NCBI GenBank assembly: GCA_910580105.1
Contig: CAJTWN010000018.1
Span: forward strand, 1-26,593
DNA from: an uncultured Clostridia bacterium
Lineage (GTDB): Bacteria > Bacillota > Clostridia > Monoglobales > Monoglobaceae
Reading direction: 5' to 3'
DNA: 26,593 nucleotides
The translations under genes and the position numbers were made by a program. The notes beneath the pieces were generated by a model. That model was given only the letters and a program-made list of their open reading frames with translations. It was not told the origin of the DNA and did no database searches. Shown here in pieces: positions 13,973 to 21,199 of the stretch. Position 1 is the stretch's first letter. The number at the start of each line of letters is the position of its first letter.

Positions 13973-14683
13973 ATGCAAGTACCAACTTTAAGTCCGCGCC
14001 TGCAAGCCATTGCAGAACACATCCTCCCCTGCCATACCATGGCAGACATCGGCACCGACCATGCCTATCTGCCGGCCTGTTTATGCCTTCGCGGTATCTG
14101 TGCATCGGCCATTGCATCCGATGTCCGCAAGGGACCACTCGACCGGGCAGCGTCCACCATCCGCCGCTGTCATCTGGAGAAACAAATTGAATGCCGGCTG
14201 GGCAGCGGACTTTCCACCTTATCCCCGAAGGAAGCGGACGCCATCGTTATTGCCGGTATGGGCGGAGAACTGATTGCCGCCCTTTTGGATGCGGACAAGG
14301 AAATCGCCGAAAATGCAAAACAGCTGATTCTTCAGCCCATGACCGCCCTCCCAAAACTGCGGCACTATCTTCAGGAAACCGGATTTACCACCCAATTTGA
14401 AACACTGGTCCGGGAAGAAGAAAAGCTTTATCACATCCTGGAAGTAAAAAAAACGGCGGACACTTTGCCGCCGCTTTCCGATGTGGAACAGGAGATTGGC
14501 CCCTATCTGCTGGCCCATCCGCCGGCGGAATTTGTCCCCTATGTCAAAGGCCGGCTGAAAAAGCTGTCGGTCACCATCCGGGGCCTTTCCAGATCAAAGG
14601 CGCCGGATGCCAAAGAACAGCAAAAAAAATACCGGCTTCTGATGGAAGCCATCACAAAGGAAACCGGTATTTCGTACGAATAA
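13973..14683 (+). CDS. trmK: TrmK, tRNA (adenine-22-N1)-methyltransferase
   Basis: 236 residues. It methylates N1 of A22 in the D-arm of tRNAs using S-adenosylmethionine. The Rossmann SAM motif is MADIGTDHAYLPACL at about residues 23-37, and AIVIAGMGGELIAALL at about 90-105 is the family hallmark. The C-terminal third forms the coiled-coil tail (KGRLKKLSVTIRGL...). AAAGGAG lies just before the ATG. It is followed by a Nif3-like gene 66 bases downstream, the same pair as Bacillus yqfN-yqfO downstream of sigA. Here the pair is divergent from rpoD rather than in line with it. Confidence 0.94.
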   Translation: MQVPTLSPRLQAIAEHILPCHTMADIGTDHAYLPACLCLRGICASAIASDVRKGPLDRAASTIRRCHLEKQIECRLGSGLSTLSPKEADAIVIAGMGGELIAALLDADKEIAENAKQLILQPMTALPKLRHYLQETGFTTQFETLVREEEKLYHILEVKKTADTLPPLSDVEQEIGPYLLAHPPAEFVPYVKGRLKKLSVTIRGLSRSKAPDAKEQQKKYRLLMEAITKETGISYE

Positions 14684-14749
14684 TATGATTTATCTGCGCC
14701 GCCCGCCGCAGAATCCTTCTCATTCCGCGGGCAGAAAGGTTGTTATACG

Positions 14750-15529
14750 ATGTATACTGTATCGGACGTAATGGAAGTCATGAACCGGCTCGCACCGCCT
14801 GCTCTGGCAGAAGCCTGGGACAATCCCGGCTTGATGCTGGGGGACCCGGCACGGGAAGTACAAAAGATCTATGTCTGTCTGGATGTGGACGGGGTCAACG
14901 CAGAACAGGCCATCCGGCTTGGAGCAGACCTCATCCTCTCCCACCATCCGCTCCTCTTCCATCCAATGAAACAGGTTGTTGAAGACAACGCCACCGGCAG
15001 TATTGTCCGGCGGCTGATTACCAATGACATTGCCGTCTTCAGCGCACACACCAACCTGGATAAGGCAGAAGGCGGAATGAATGATTGGCTGGCCGAAAAA
15101 CTGGGCCTTTCCTCCGTCCGGCCATTCCGCGAAGAGGAGATTGCCGGTGACATGGGCATCGGCAGAATCGGCATTCTCGACCCACCCATGGAGATGGAGG
15201 ATTTTGTTTCCTTTGTCAAAGGGACCCTCAACTGTCCCACCCTCCGTTATGCAGGGGATCCCAACGACGTTCTGTCCACTGTGGCCCTTTGCAGCGGCGG
15301 CGGAGGCGATGGTATCAAAACTGCCTACCGCGCCGGCGCCGATGTCTATGTCACCGCTGACGTCCGTCACCACGAAGCCCAGCTCGCCGCAGAGCTGGGT
15401 CTCAACCTGATTGATGCCGGCCACTTTGAGACTGAAAATATCATCTGCGAATTCCTGCCGCCCTATCTTGAAGAAAATCTGCCCGGTCTGACCATTCTGG
15501 TCTCTGATGTGCAGGGTTATCTGAAATAG
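14750..15529 (+). CDS. Nif3-like dinuclear metal centre protein (YqfO family, short form)
   Basis: 259 residues, function uncertain in the family; members form hexamers and bind two metals. Candidate ligands are His65-His66 (LSHHPLLF), the His and Asp of FSAHTNLDKAEGG, and the His/Glu of DAGHFETEN near the C-terminus. The Bacillus YqfO protein is about 370 residues because a PII-like domain is inserted between the halves; this one lacks it. AGAAAGG lies ten bases before the ATG. It converges with ylbJ, and a small GCCGG-TTTT-CCGGC hairpin (15529-15542) begins at its stop codon. Confidence 0.92.
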   Translation: MYTVSDVMEVMNRLAPPALAEAWDNPGLMLGDPAREVQKIYVCLDVDGVNAEQAIRLGADLILSHHPLLFHPMKQVVEDNATGSIVRRLITNDIAVFSAHTNLDKAEGGMNDWLAEKLGLSSVRPFREEEIAGDMGIGRIGILDPPMEMEDFVSFVKGTLNCPTLRYAGDPNDVLSTVALCSGGGGDGIKTAYRAGADVYVTADVRHHEAQLAAELGLNLIDAGHFETENIICEFLPPYLEENLPGLTILVSDVQGYLK

Positions 15530-15562
15530 CCGGTTTTCCGGCGGTGTTTCCAGACAAATCTT

Positions 15563-16657
15563 CTATTTAAAATATCGGTCATACACCCAGCCCACAACAT
15601 AGAGAATCACCACCGACAATCCGCACCATCCAATGGTCAGCATGGCTTCCGCCAACAGCTGTTTTGCCGTGGGCAAAACCGGCGGATAGGGAAGGCCTTC
15701 AATCAAAAAGCTCTCCAGCGGCAATGGAAGGTATTGTATGGCCAGATAGGTAAGTACAAAGGCAAACACCGCCTGCAAACACTTTCCGATAAAATAGGGT
15801 TTTACGGACAATCCCAGCGGCGAAAGGATTCCTGCCACCTGCAAAAGGACAGAGATGCCCGAAAATGCTGCAAAGAAAGAAACAAAGCTTACCTTCAGAA
15901 TAAGGGGCAGTTCCTCTCCTGCCAAAGCACGGATCCCCCCCGTTATCTCCATCAGGGAATGGAGGGCTGAAAACCCGGGGCGGCCCGCAAACACTGCGGT
16001 CAAAACTGCAAAAGCAATCACAAATCCGCACACCTTCAGAATGGAAAACACCGCAGATTCCACCGCATCGGCCACCACCGAGGCGGTGACTTTTACAGAG
16101 GTCAATTTCTGCTCTCCGGCCGGCAGTACACACTGCCCGGCCGGGAGCTTTTTCTTATGTCTGCCAAACAACAGCCCGACCAGCAGAGAAGATATGACAT
16201 GAATGACGTAAATCAACACACCCAAGCTATGGCTTCCCAAAATGCCAACCCCAACGGCCCCCATCAGGAAGAGGGGGCCTGAGTTATTACAGAATGCCGT
16301 CAGCCGCTCTGCCTCATCTTTGGTACATTCCCCCATACGATAAAGATCTGCGGCACACTTTGCACCCACGGGATAACCGCTGACCACCCCCAGCACCACC
16401 GCAAGCGCACCGCCGCCGGGCACTCCGAACAGAGGCCGCATCACAGGCGAAAGACGGTGGCTGAGCACCTGGGCAGCGCCCAAAGCAATCAGAATGCTGC
16501 TGCACACAAAAAAGGGGAACAGGGAGGGAATCACCACACTGAGACAGAGTTCCACAGCCGCACGCGCACTTTCCATACACCTGCCGGGCGACACAATCAT
16601 CACTGCTCCCAAAAGCAGCGCTCCTGCTCCAACTGCCGTTTTCATAAAACGTCCCAT
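15563..16657 (-). CDS. ylbJ: YlbJ, sporulation integral membrane protein
   Basis: 364 residues from ATG 16657, chosen because AAGGAG lies eight bases before it; an ATG at 16699 has no good site. YlbJ is a sigma-E-controlled, nucleoside-recognition (Gate) domain membrane protein needed for cortex formation; its substrate is not settled. Visible marks are about eight hydrophobic segments, SVVIPSLFPFFVCSSIL, VVSGYPVGAKCAADLY and LTAFCNNSGPLFLMGAVG, typical of the family. It is divergent from yqfC, another sporulation gene, across 123 bases that contain a GCATA-AAAA-TATGC hairpin (16716-16729). Confidence 0.9.
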   Translation of the reverse strand: MGRFMKTAVGAGALLLGAVMIVSPGRCMESARAAVELCLSVVIPSLFPFFVCSSILIALGAAQVLSHRLSPVMRPLFGVPGGGALAVVLGVVSGYPVGAKCAADLYRMGECTKDEAERLTAFCNNSGPLFLMGAVGVGILGSHSLGVLIYVIHVISSLLVGLLFGRHKKKLPAGQCVLPAGEQKLTSVKVTASVVADAVESAVFSILKVCGFVIAFAVLTAVFAGRPGFSALHSLMEITGGIRALAGEELPLILKVSFVSFFAAFSGISVLLQVAGILSPLGLSVKPYFIGKCLQAVFAFVLTYLAIQYLPLPLESFLIEGLPYPPVLPTAKQLLAEAMLTIGWCGLSVVILYVVGWVYDRYFK

Positions 16658-16780
16658 CCATTTCGCTCCTTCTTGTCTCATTTTTACCATTCTATTCATC
16701 TTTTCCAGGATTTACGCATAAAAATATGCTGTAAAAGCCTTTTACCGGGCGTTAAATTCTGAAAAGATGTGAGGACTGCT

Positions 16781-17080
16781 ATGCAAAAAGAACATAAATC
16801 CACCCCCAGCCACCGTTCCCCGCGGGAACGGATTGCCGATGCCTTCGACCTTTCACGGGACGTTATCCTGGACACCGTAACCGTCAAGGTCTTGGGCTGC
16901 CGCGAAATGACCATCCAAAATTATAAAGGAATTCTGGAATACAGCGACACCTGCATCCGGATTAAAGCAAAGCCCAAAGCCGTCAAAATCTGCGGCCGGG
17001 ATCTGGAACTGAAAACCATCACCGATGAGGTGCTCTATATCACCGGTGCAATCAGTTCCTTTGCCTTTATTGACCGTTAA
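16781..17080 (+). CDS. yqfC: YqfC, sporulation protein of the YabP family
   Basis: 99 residues. A mother-cell sporulation protein of the YabP/YqfC family with no known enzymatic activity. Family traits are DVILDTVTVKVLGCREMTIQNYKGILEY, then IRIKAKPKAVKICGRDLELKTIT, ending in YITGAISSFAFI. GAGGA (16771-16775) precedes the ATG by five bases; an in-frame GTG twelve bases earlier overlaps that site and was rejected. The stop is 12 bases before yqfD, a conserved pair expressed from sigma-E promoters in Bacillus; I could not place a convincing sigma-E promoter here. Confidence 0.92.
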   Translation: MQKEHKSTPSHRSPRERIADAFDLSRDVILDTVTVKVLGCREMTIQNYKGILEYSDTCIRIKAKPKAVKICGRDLELKTITDEVLYITGAISSFAFIDR

Positions 17081-17092
17081 GGGGGAAAAATC

Positions 17093-18316
17093 ATGGAACA
17101 GAATCTGTTTACCTATCTTCGGGGCTCCCTCCGCATCCAGGCGGAAGGCCCTTTTTTGGAACGTTTTATCAACTTGTGTTTCCACCGCGGCATCCGCGTC
17201 CGCAACATCCGCTATCTGGGCAGCAACCGGCTTCATGCTGATGTGGATCTCAAATCTTTTAAAGGGGTAAGAAACCCGGCCTTCCGGAGCCAAACCCATG
17301 TCCGCATCCTCCAGCGAAACGGCCTTCCTTTTCTGCTTCATCGCTATAAACGGCGGCGGCTGGCCCTGGTGGGTGTTGCCTGCTTTTTTGTGATTCTCTG
17401 GTATACTTCCACCCACATCATGGGAATCACCATCTATGGTAACAGCCGTATCCCCACCGAACAAATTGAAGCGGCCCTCGCTGAACGAAACATCATGGTG
17501 GGTGAAACCGTCCGCGGCATCCAGAAAGACCCCATACGCAACCATCTGATGCAGGAACTGGATGACCTCGCCTGGGTCGGCATCAACCTGAGCGGCTCCC
17601 GTATCTATGTGGAAATCGTGGAACGGATTGACGCTGAGAAACGGATAGACGAGGCTACGCCCTGTGACCTTGTTGCCACAAAAGACGGCGTAATCACCAA
17701 ACTTGCTGTCCGTGAAGGGCAGTCGGTGGTCAAACCCGGCAGCGGCGTCCGGGCCGGGGATGTCCTGGCAAGCGGAATGGTGGACAATGAAACCGTCGGC
17801 TTCCGAACTGTCCATGCCTATGGCGAAGTCTTTGCACGCACCGTCTATCAGGAAACAGCCGAATATCCCCTGTCCTATCGTGAGGCCCACCCCACCGGAA
17901 AGGAAAAGAATTACTATACCCTACAGGTTCTGGACAAAACCATCCCCCTCTATTTTAAAGAGTCCAGCAAATATACAGAATATGAAATCCATGAAGGTGA
18001 AACCGAATACCGTCCCCCCTTCGACTTCCTTCCTTCCTTTTTTATGACAAAAAAAACGTACCTTGAAACCTGGTCAGAACCCAAAACCCGTACACAGAAA
18101 GAGGCCGAGGCACTGGGAAAAGAGGAGCTTTTTCAAAAACTGGAGGAGCAGATCGCAGATGACGTGCAGATTGAAGAAAGAAAGGTGGAAAGCTTCCTTA
18201 CCGAGCAGGGGAATGTCCGGGTGACTGCCACCTTTACCTGCATTGAAAATATTGCTGTGGAAGCGCCCATGGAAACCGATATTCTGCCGCCGGAAGAAAG
18301 CCCTGAAACAACATGA
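17093..18316 (+). CDS. yqfD: YqfD, sporulation membrane protein
   Basis: 407 residues. The N-terminal cytoplasmic part (about 1-85, SLRIQAEGPFLERFINLC) is followed by one membrane segment at about 90-110 (LALVGVACFFVILWY) and a large extracytoplasmic domain. That domain includes the ITIYGNSRIPTEQIEAAL and GINLSGSRIYVEIVER stretches typical of YqfD. It is required for efficient sporulation in Bacillus; the mechanism is unknown. GGGGG lies just before the ATG and yqfC lies 12 bases upstream. In Bacillus phoH follows directly, but here an 834-base stretch with a promoter and tandem repeats separates them. Confidence 0.92.
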   Translation: MEQNLFTYLRGSLRIQAEGPFLERFINLCFHRGIRVRNIRYLGSNRLHADVDLKSFKGVRNPAFRSQTHVRILQRNGLPFLLHRYKRRRLALVGVACFFVILWYTSTHIMGITIYGNSRIPTEQIEAALAERNIMVGETVRGIQKDPIRNHLMQELDDLAWVGINLSGSRIYVEIVERIDAEKRIDEATPCDLVATKDGVITKLAVREGQSVVKPGSGVRAGDVLASGMVDNETVGFRTVHAYGEVFARTVYQETAEYPLSYREAHPTGKEKNYYTLQVLDKTIPLYFKESSKYTEYEIHEGETEYRPPFDFLPSFFMTKKTYLETWSEPKTRTQKEAEALGKEELFQKLEEQIADDVQIEERKVESFLTEQGNVRVTATFTCIENIAVEAPMETDILPPEESPETT

Positions 18317-18334
18317 AATTTGTCTAATTTTTAT

Positions 18335-18363
18335 TTGACAAACGGGGTAAATTAGATTATGAT
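18335..18363 (+). promoter_or_regulatory. Strong sigma-A promoter upstream of the tandem array and phoH
   Basis: TTGACA (18335-18340), 17 bases, TATGAT (18358-18363): 11 of 12 consensus positions. The -35 box sits in the right arm of a TTTGTC/GACAAA inverted repeat (18319-18342), and an ATGATA-ATTC-TATCAT hairpin covers the expected start. It would make either a repeat RNA or a 780-base leader for phoH. Confidence 0.75.
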
Positions 18364-18463
18364 AATTCTATCATGGACTGGTGGAAAATTTTTGTATGCA
18401 AATATTTTCCAAGCCTTCCTTCATTGTTTTGCAGCAGATCGCGCACAAGAGCTTTTATACATG

Positions 18464-19089
18464 CTCTGCCTTTTGGGGACTGAGGAGCGGCAGACCTTAT
18501 ACGCGAACCTTTGCGCCTTTGGCGCAAAGAGAGCGAAAATGGTCTTGCACTGCTTTTTCCTGATGAAGTGAGAGTTTTTCCGGCCGGGCTCCCCAAAAGG
18601 CTCTGCCTTTTGGGGACTGAGGAGCGGCAGACCTATACGCGAACCTTTGCGCCTTTGGCGCAAAGAGAGCGAAAATGGTCTTGCACTGCTTTTTCCTGAT
18701 GAAGTGAGAGTTTTTCCGGCCGGGCTCCCCAAAAGGCTCTGCCTTTTGGGGACTGAGGAGCGGCAGACCTATACGCGAACCTTTGCGCCTTTGGCGCAAA
18801 GAGAGCGAAAATGGTCTTGCACTGCTTTTTCCTGATGAAGTGAGAGTTTTTCCGGCCGGGCTCCCCAAAAGGCTCTGCCTTTTGGGGACTGAGGAGCGGC
18901 AGACCTATACGCGAACCTTTGCGCCTTTGGCGCAAAGAGAGCGAAAATGGTCTTGCACTGCTTTTTCCTGATGAAGTGAGAGTTTTTCCGGCCGGGCTCC
19001 CCAAAAGGCTCTGCCTTTTGGGGACTGAGGAGCGGCAGACCTATACGCGAACCTTTGCGCCTTTGGCGCAAAGAGAGCGAAAATGGTCT
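18464..19089 (+). repeat. 136-bp tandem array, copies of the two-hairpin repeat
   Basis: About 4.6 units start at 18464, 18601, 18737, 18873 and 19009. The units after the first look identical; the first has one extra T (ACCTTATACG). Each unit has hairpin A (CCCCAAAAGG-ctct-CCTTTTGGGG type), CTGAGGAGCGG, GCGAAC, hairpin B (CTTTGCGCC-ttt-GGCGCAAAG), AGAGCGAAAATGG and a TTTTTCCGGCCGGG link. The order matches 39-142, 3773-3886 and 4597-4701. The period is not a multiple of three, so the open frames across it are not coding. Confidence 0.92.
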
Positions 19090-19150
19090 AGCCGCGACGT
19101 TCATGGATAGAACACATTTACTATTTTACCTTTCGGAGAGATAAATTTAC

Positions 19151-20137
19151 ATGGAAAGACATATTGAAGTTGAAAAAATGGAGCTGGTCATCAATCTGTT
19201 TGGCAGCTTCGACCAAAATGTGAAATTGATTGAAAAAGAATTAGATGTCGCCATCATTAACCGCGGCTCTGAAATCAAAATTGGCGGCGAACCGGAAAAT
19301 GTTGACCGCGCCGTTTCCGCCGTCAGCAATCTGCTGGCCATGGCGGCAAGAGGGGAGATCATCGGCGAACAGGAGGTTCGCTATGTGATGGGTCAGGTGG
19401 AATCGGGGAACGAAGAAGCCCTGGTGACTCTGGGCAAAGATGTGGTCTGCGTGACCTCCCGCGGGGTTCCCATCAAGGCGAAAACCCTGGGGCAGAAGCA
19501 ATATATTGAAACCATTAAACAGAATTCCATTGTATTTGGCATCGGCCCTGCCGGCACAGGCAAGACCTATCTTGCAGTTGCGGCGGCAGTTTCCGCCTTT
19601 AAAAACAAAGAGGTCGAGCGCATCGTCCTCACCCGTCCCGCCATCGAAGCCGGTGAAAGCCTGGGCTTTCTGCCCGGCGATATGCAGGACAAAGTTGACC
19701 CCTATCTCCGCCCCCTCTATGATGCTTTAGGCGAGATGCTGGGCTATGAAGTTTTTCACAAACACATTGAACGGGGCATCATTGAGGTCGCACCCCTTGC
19801 CTATATGCGCGGACGTACCCTGGACAATGCCTTTATCATACTGGACGAGGCGCAGAATACCACACCCGAACAGATGAAGATGTTCCTGACCCGTATGGGA
19901 TTCTCCTCCCACATTGTGGTCACCGGCGATGTCACCCAGATTGACCTTCCGCGGGACAAGCGGTCCGGCCTGAAAGATGCGGAAATGGTATTGAAAAATG
20001 TGGAAGGCCTTTCCTTTGTCTATCTGGATGAACGGGATGTTGTCCGCCATCCGCTGGTACAGCGGATTGTCAAAGCCTATGAACGGAAGGATTTAGAACG
20101 GGAACGGGCCGCAAAGAAAAAGCACCGCGAACACTAA
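19151..20137 (+). CDS. phoH: PhoH-family ATPase
   Basis: 328 residues. A PhoH/PhoL-type P-loop ATPase, thought to act in RNA metabolism and typically linked to ybeY. An N-terminal KH-like region (about 10-70) precedes Walker A GPAGTGKT at residues 132-139 and Walker B IILDEAQ at about 229-235, with VVTGDVTQIDLP as the sensor segment. GGAGAG lies about ten bases before the ATG. The strong promoter at 18335-18363 probably starts its transcript, with the tandem array in the leader. ybeY follows after 103 bases; the PgpH/YqfF gene usual between them in Bacillus is missing. Confidence 0.95.
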   Translation: MERHIEVEKMELVINLFGSFDQNVKLIEKELDVAIINRGSEIKIGGEPENVDRAVSAVSNLLAMAARGEIIGEQEVRYVMGQVESGNEEALVTLGKDVVCVTSRGVPIKAKTLGQKQYIETIKQNSIVFGIGPAGTGKTYLAVAAAVSAFKNKEVERIVLTRPAIEAGESLGFLPGDMQDKVDPYLRPLYDALGEMLGYEVFHKHIERGIIEVAPLAYMRGRTLDNAFIILDEAQNTTPEQMKMFLTRMGFSSHIVVTGDVTQIDLPRDKRSGLKDAEMVLKNVEGLSFVYLDERDVVRHPLVQRIVKAYERKDLERERAAKKKHREH

Positions 20138-20240
20138 TCCTGTTCCATCCCATGGGCGGCTTTGTTCTTTGTCCAGCGCACCGCCTGAAAGAAAAATCGG
20201 CGGAAGCTTTGCTCTCTGCCGTCAATAATGGAGATGAACC

Positions 20241-20726
20241 ATGAAAATCAGTATTTTAAACCATCAGAAACAATATAAAGTCCCCCCGGCTTTGCGGCAG
20301 TTGATTCGGAAAGCCGCAAACGCTTCCCTGCGTTATATGCAGTTCCGGACGGACGTGGAAATCAGCGTCATGCTGACCAACAACGAAGAAATCCGAACCC
20401 TCAACGCTCTGCACCGAAACATTGACCGGGCGACAGACGTCCTCTCATTTCCCATGTTTCTCTATGATGAAGACGGAAACATTGTGGAGGAATATGCAGA
20501 TTATAATGCCGCCGGCGACCTGTGTCTGGGGGATATTGTCATCTCTCTGGAACGGGCCGATGAACAGGCAAAAGAATACGGACACTCTTTTGAACGGGAG
20601 GTCGGCTTTCTGACCGTACATTCTATGCTTCATCTTCTCGGATATGACCACGAAACACCGGAAGATGAAGAGGAAATGTTTGGCTATCAACGGGAAATTT
20701 TGAATGAAATGGGGCTTTTGCGATGA
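20241..20726 (+). CDS. ybeY: YbeY, endoribonuclease for 16S rRNA maturation
   Basis: 161 residues. A metal-dependent RNase involved in 16S rRNA 3' processing and ribosome quality control. The zinc motif is HSMLHLLGYDH (His127, His131, His137). ATDVLSFPM and GDIVISLERA are further conserved blocks. The stretch of about 15 residues before LCLGDIVIS is acidic, as is usual. GGAGATGAACC precedes the ATG. It overlaps the start of dgkA by four bases (ATGA), so the two are coupled. Confidence 0.95.
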   Translation: MKISILNHQKQYKVPPALRQLIRKAANASLRYMQFRTDVEISVMLTNNEEIRTLNALHRNIDRATDVLSFPMFLYDEDGNIVEEYADYNAAGDLCLGDIVISLERADEQAKEYGHSFEREVGFLTVHSMLHLLGYDHETPEDEEEMFGYQREILNEMGLLR

Positions 20727-21178
20727 CCTTTTTCCGCCGGTTTGCTTATGCCTTCGCTGGACTTTGGCATTGTATAAAAACAGAACAAAATTTCCGCATT
20801 CACATCACAGCGGCAATGACCGCTCTCATTTTCTCGGCATTTTACAGACTGGAAGCAGAGCGGTACCCGGTTCTTATCCTCACCATCCTTTTTGTATTGG
20901 GATTGGAAATGATGAATACCGCCATCGAGCGGACAGCCGACCTGGCCGCAGACAAGCCGCATCCGCTGGCAAAAGCGGCAAAAGATTGTGCCGCCGGCGG
21001 GGTTCTGCTTGCGGCAATCGGTTCACTGGCTGTCGCCGTTTACCTTTTCTCTGATACGGACAGGCTTTGGTCCGCCTTCGGCACAATTTTTACATTACCA
21101 TGGCTTCCCTTTGCCCTGCTTTATATGGGATTGTGCCTTCTGTTTATCTTACAACAAAACAGAAAACAGAACAATTAA
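20723..21178 (+). CDS. dgkA: DgkA-family diacylglycerol/undecaprenol kinase
   Basis: 151 residues. An integral membrane kinase; in Gram-positives it phosphorylates undecaprenol, feeding the lipid carrier pool for wall synthesis. It has three or four hydrophobic helices. The catalytic signature GLEMMNTAIERTADL contains Glu62, Asn65, Glu69 and Asp73, and AAKDCAAGGVLL follows. The longer C-terminal membrane segment (TLPWLPFALLYMGLCLLFIL) is typical of Gram-positive members. It starts on the overlapping ATGA of ybeY and is followed by the serpin gene after 21 bases. Confidence 0.94.
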   Translation: MTFFRRFAYAFAGLWHCIKTEQNFRIHITAAMTALIFSAFYRLEAERYPVLILTILFVLGLEMMNTAIERTADLAADKPHPLAKAAKDCAAGGVLLAAIGSLAVAVYLFSDTDRLWSAFGTIFTLPWLPFALLYMGLCLLFILQQNRKQNN

Positions 21179-21199
21179 ATTATATGGGAGGTTTTAACC

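Noticed and set aside
18421..19104. Repeated minus-strand frames of 103-123 codons in the tandem array
   Set aside because: The period of 136 is not divisible by three, so each unit restarts a frame. They have no ribosome-binding site, and the sequence is better explained as a structured repeat.
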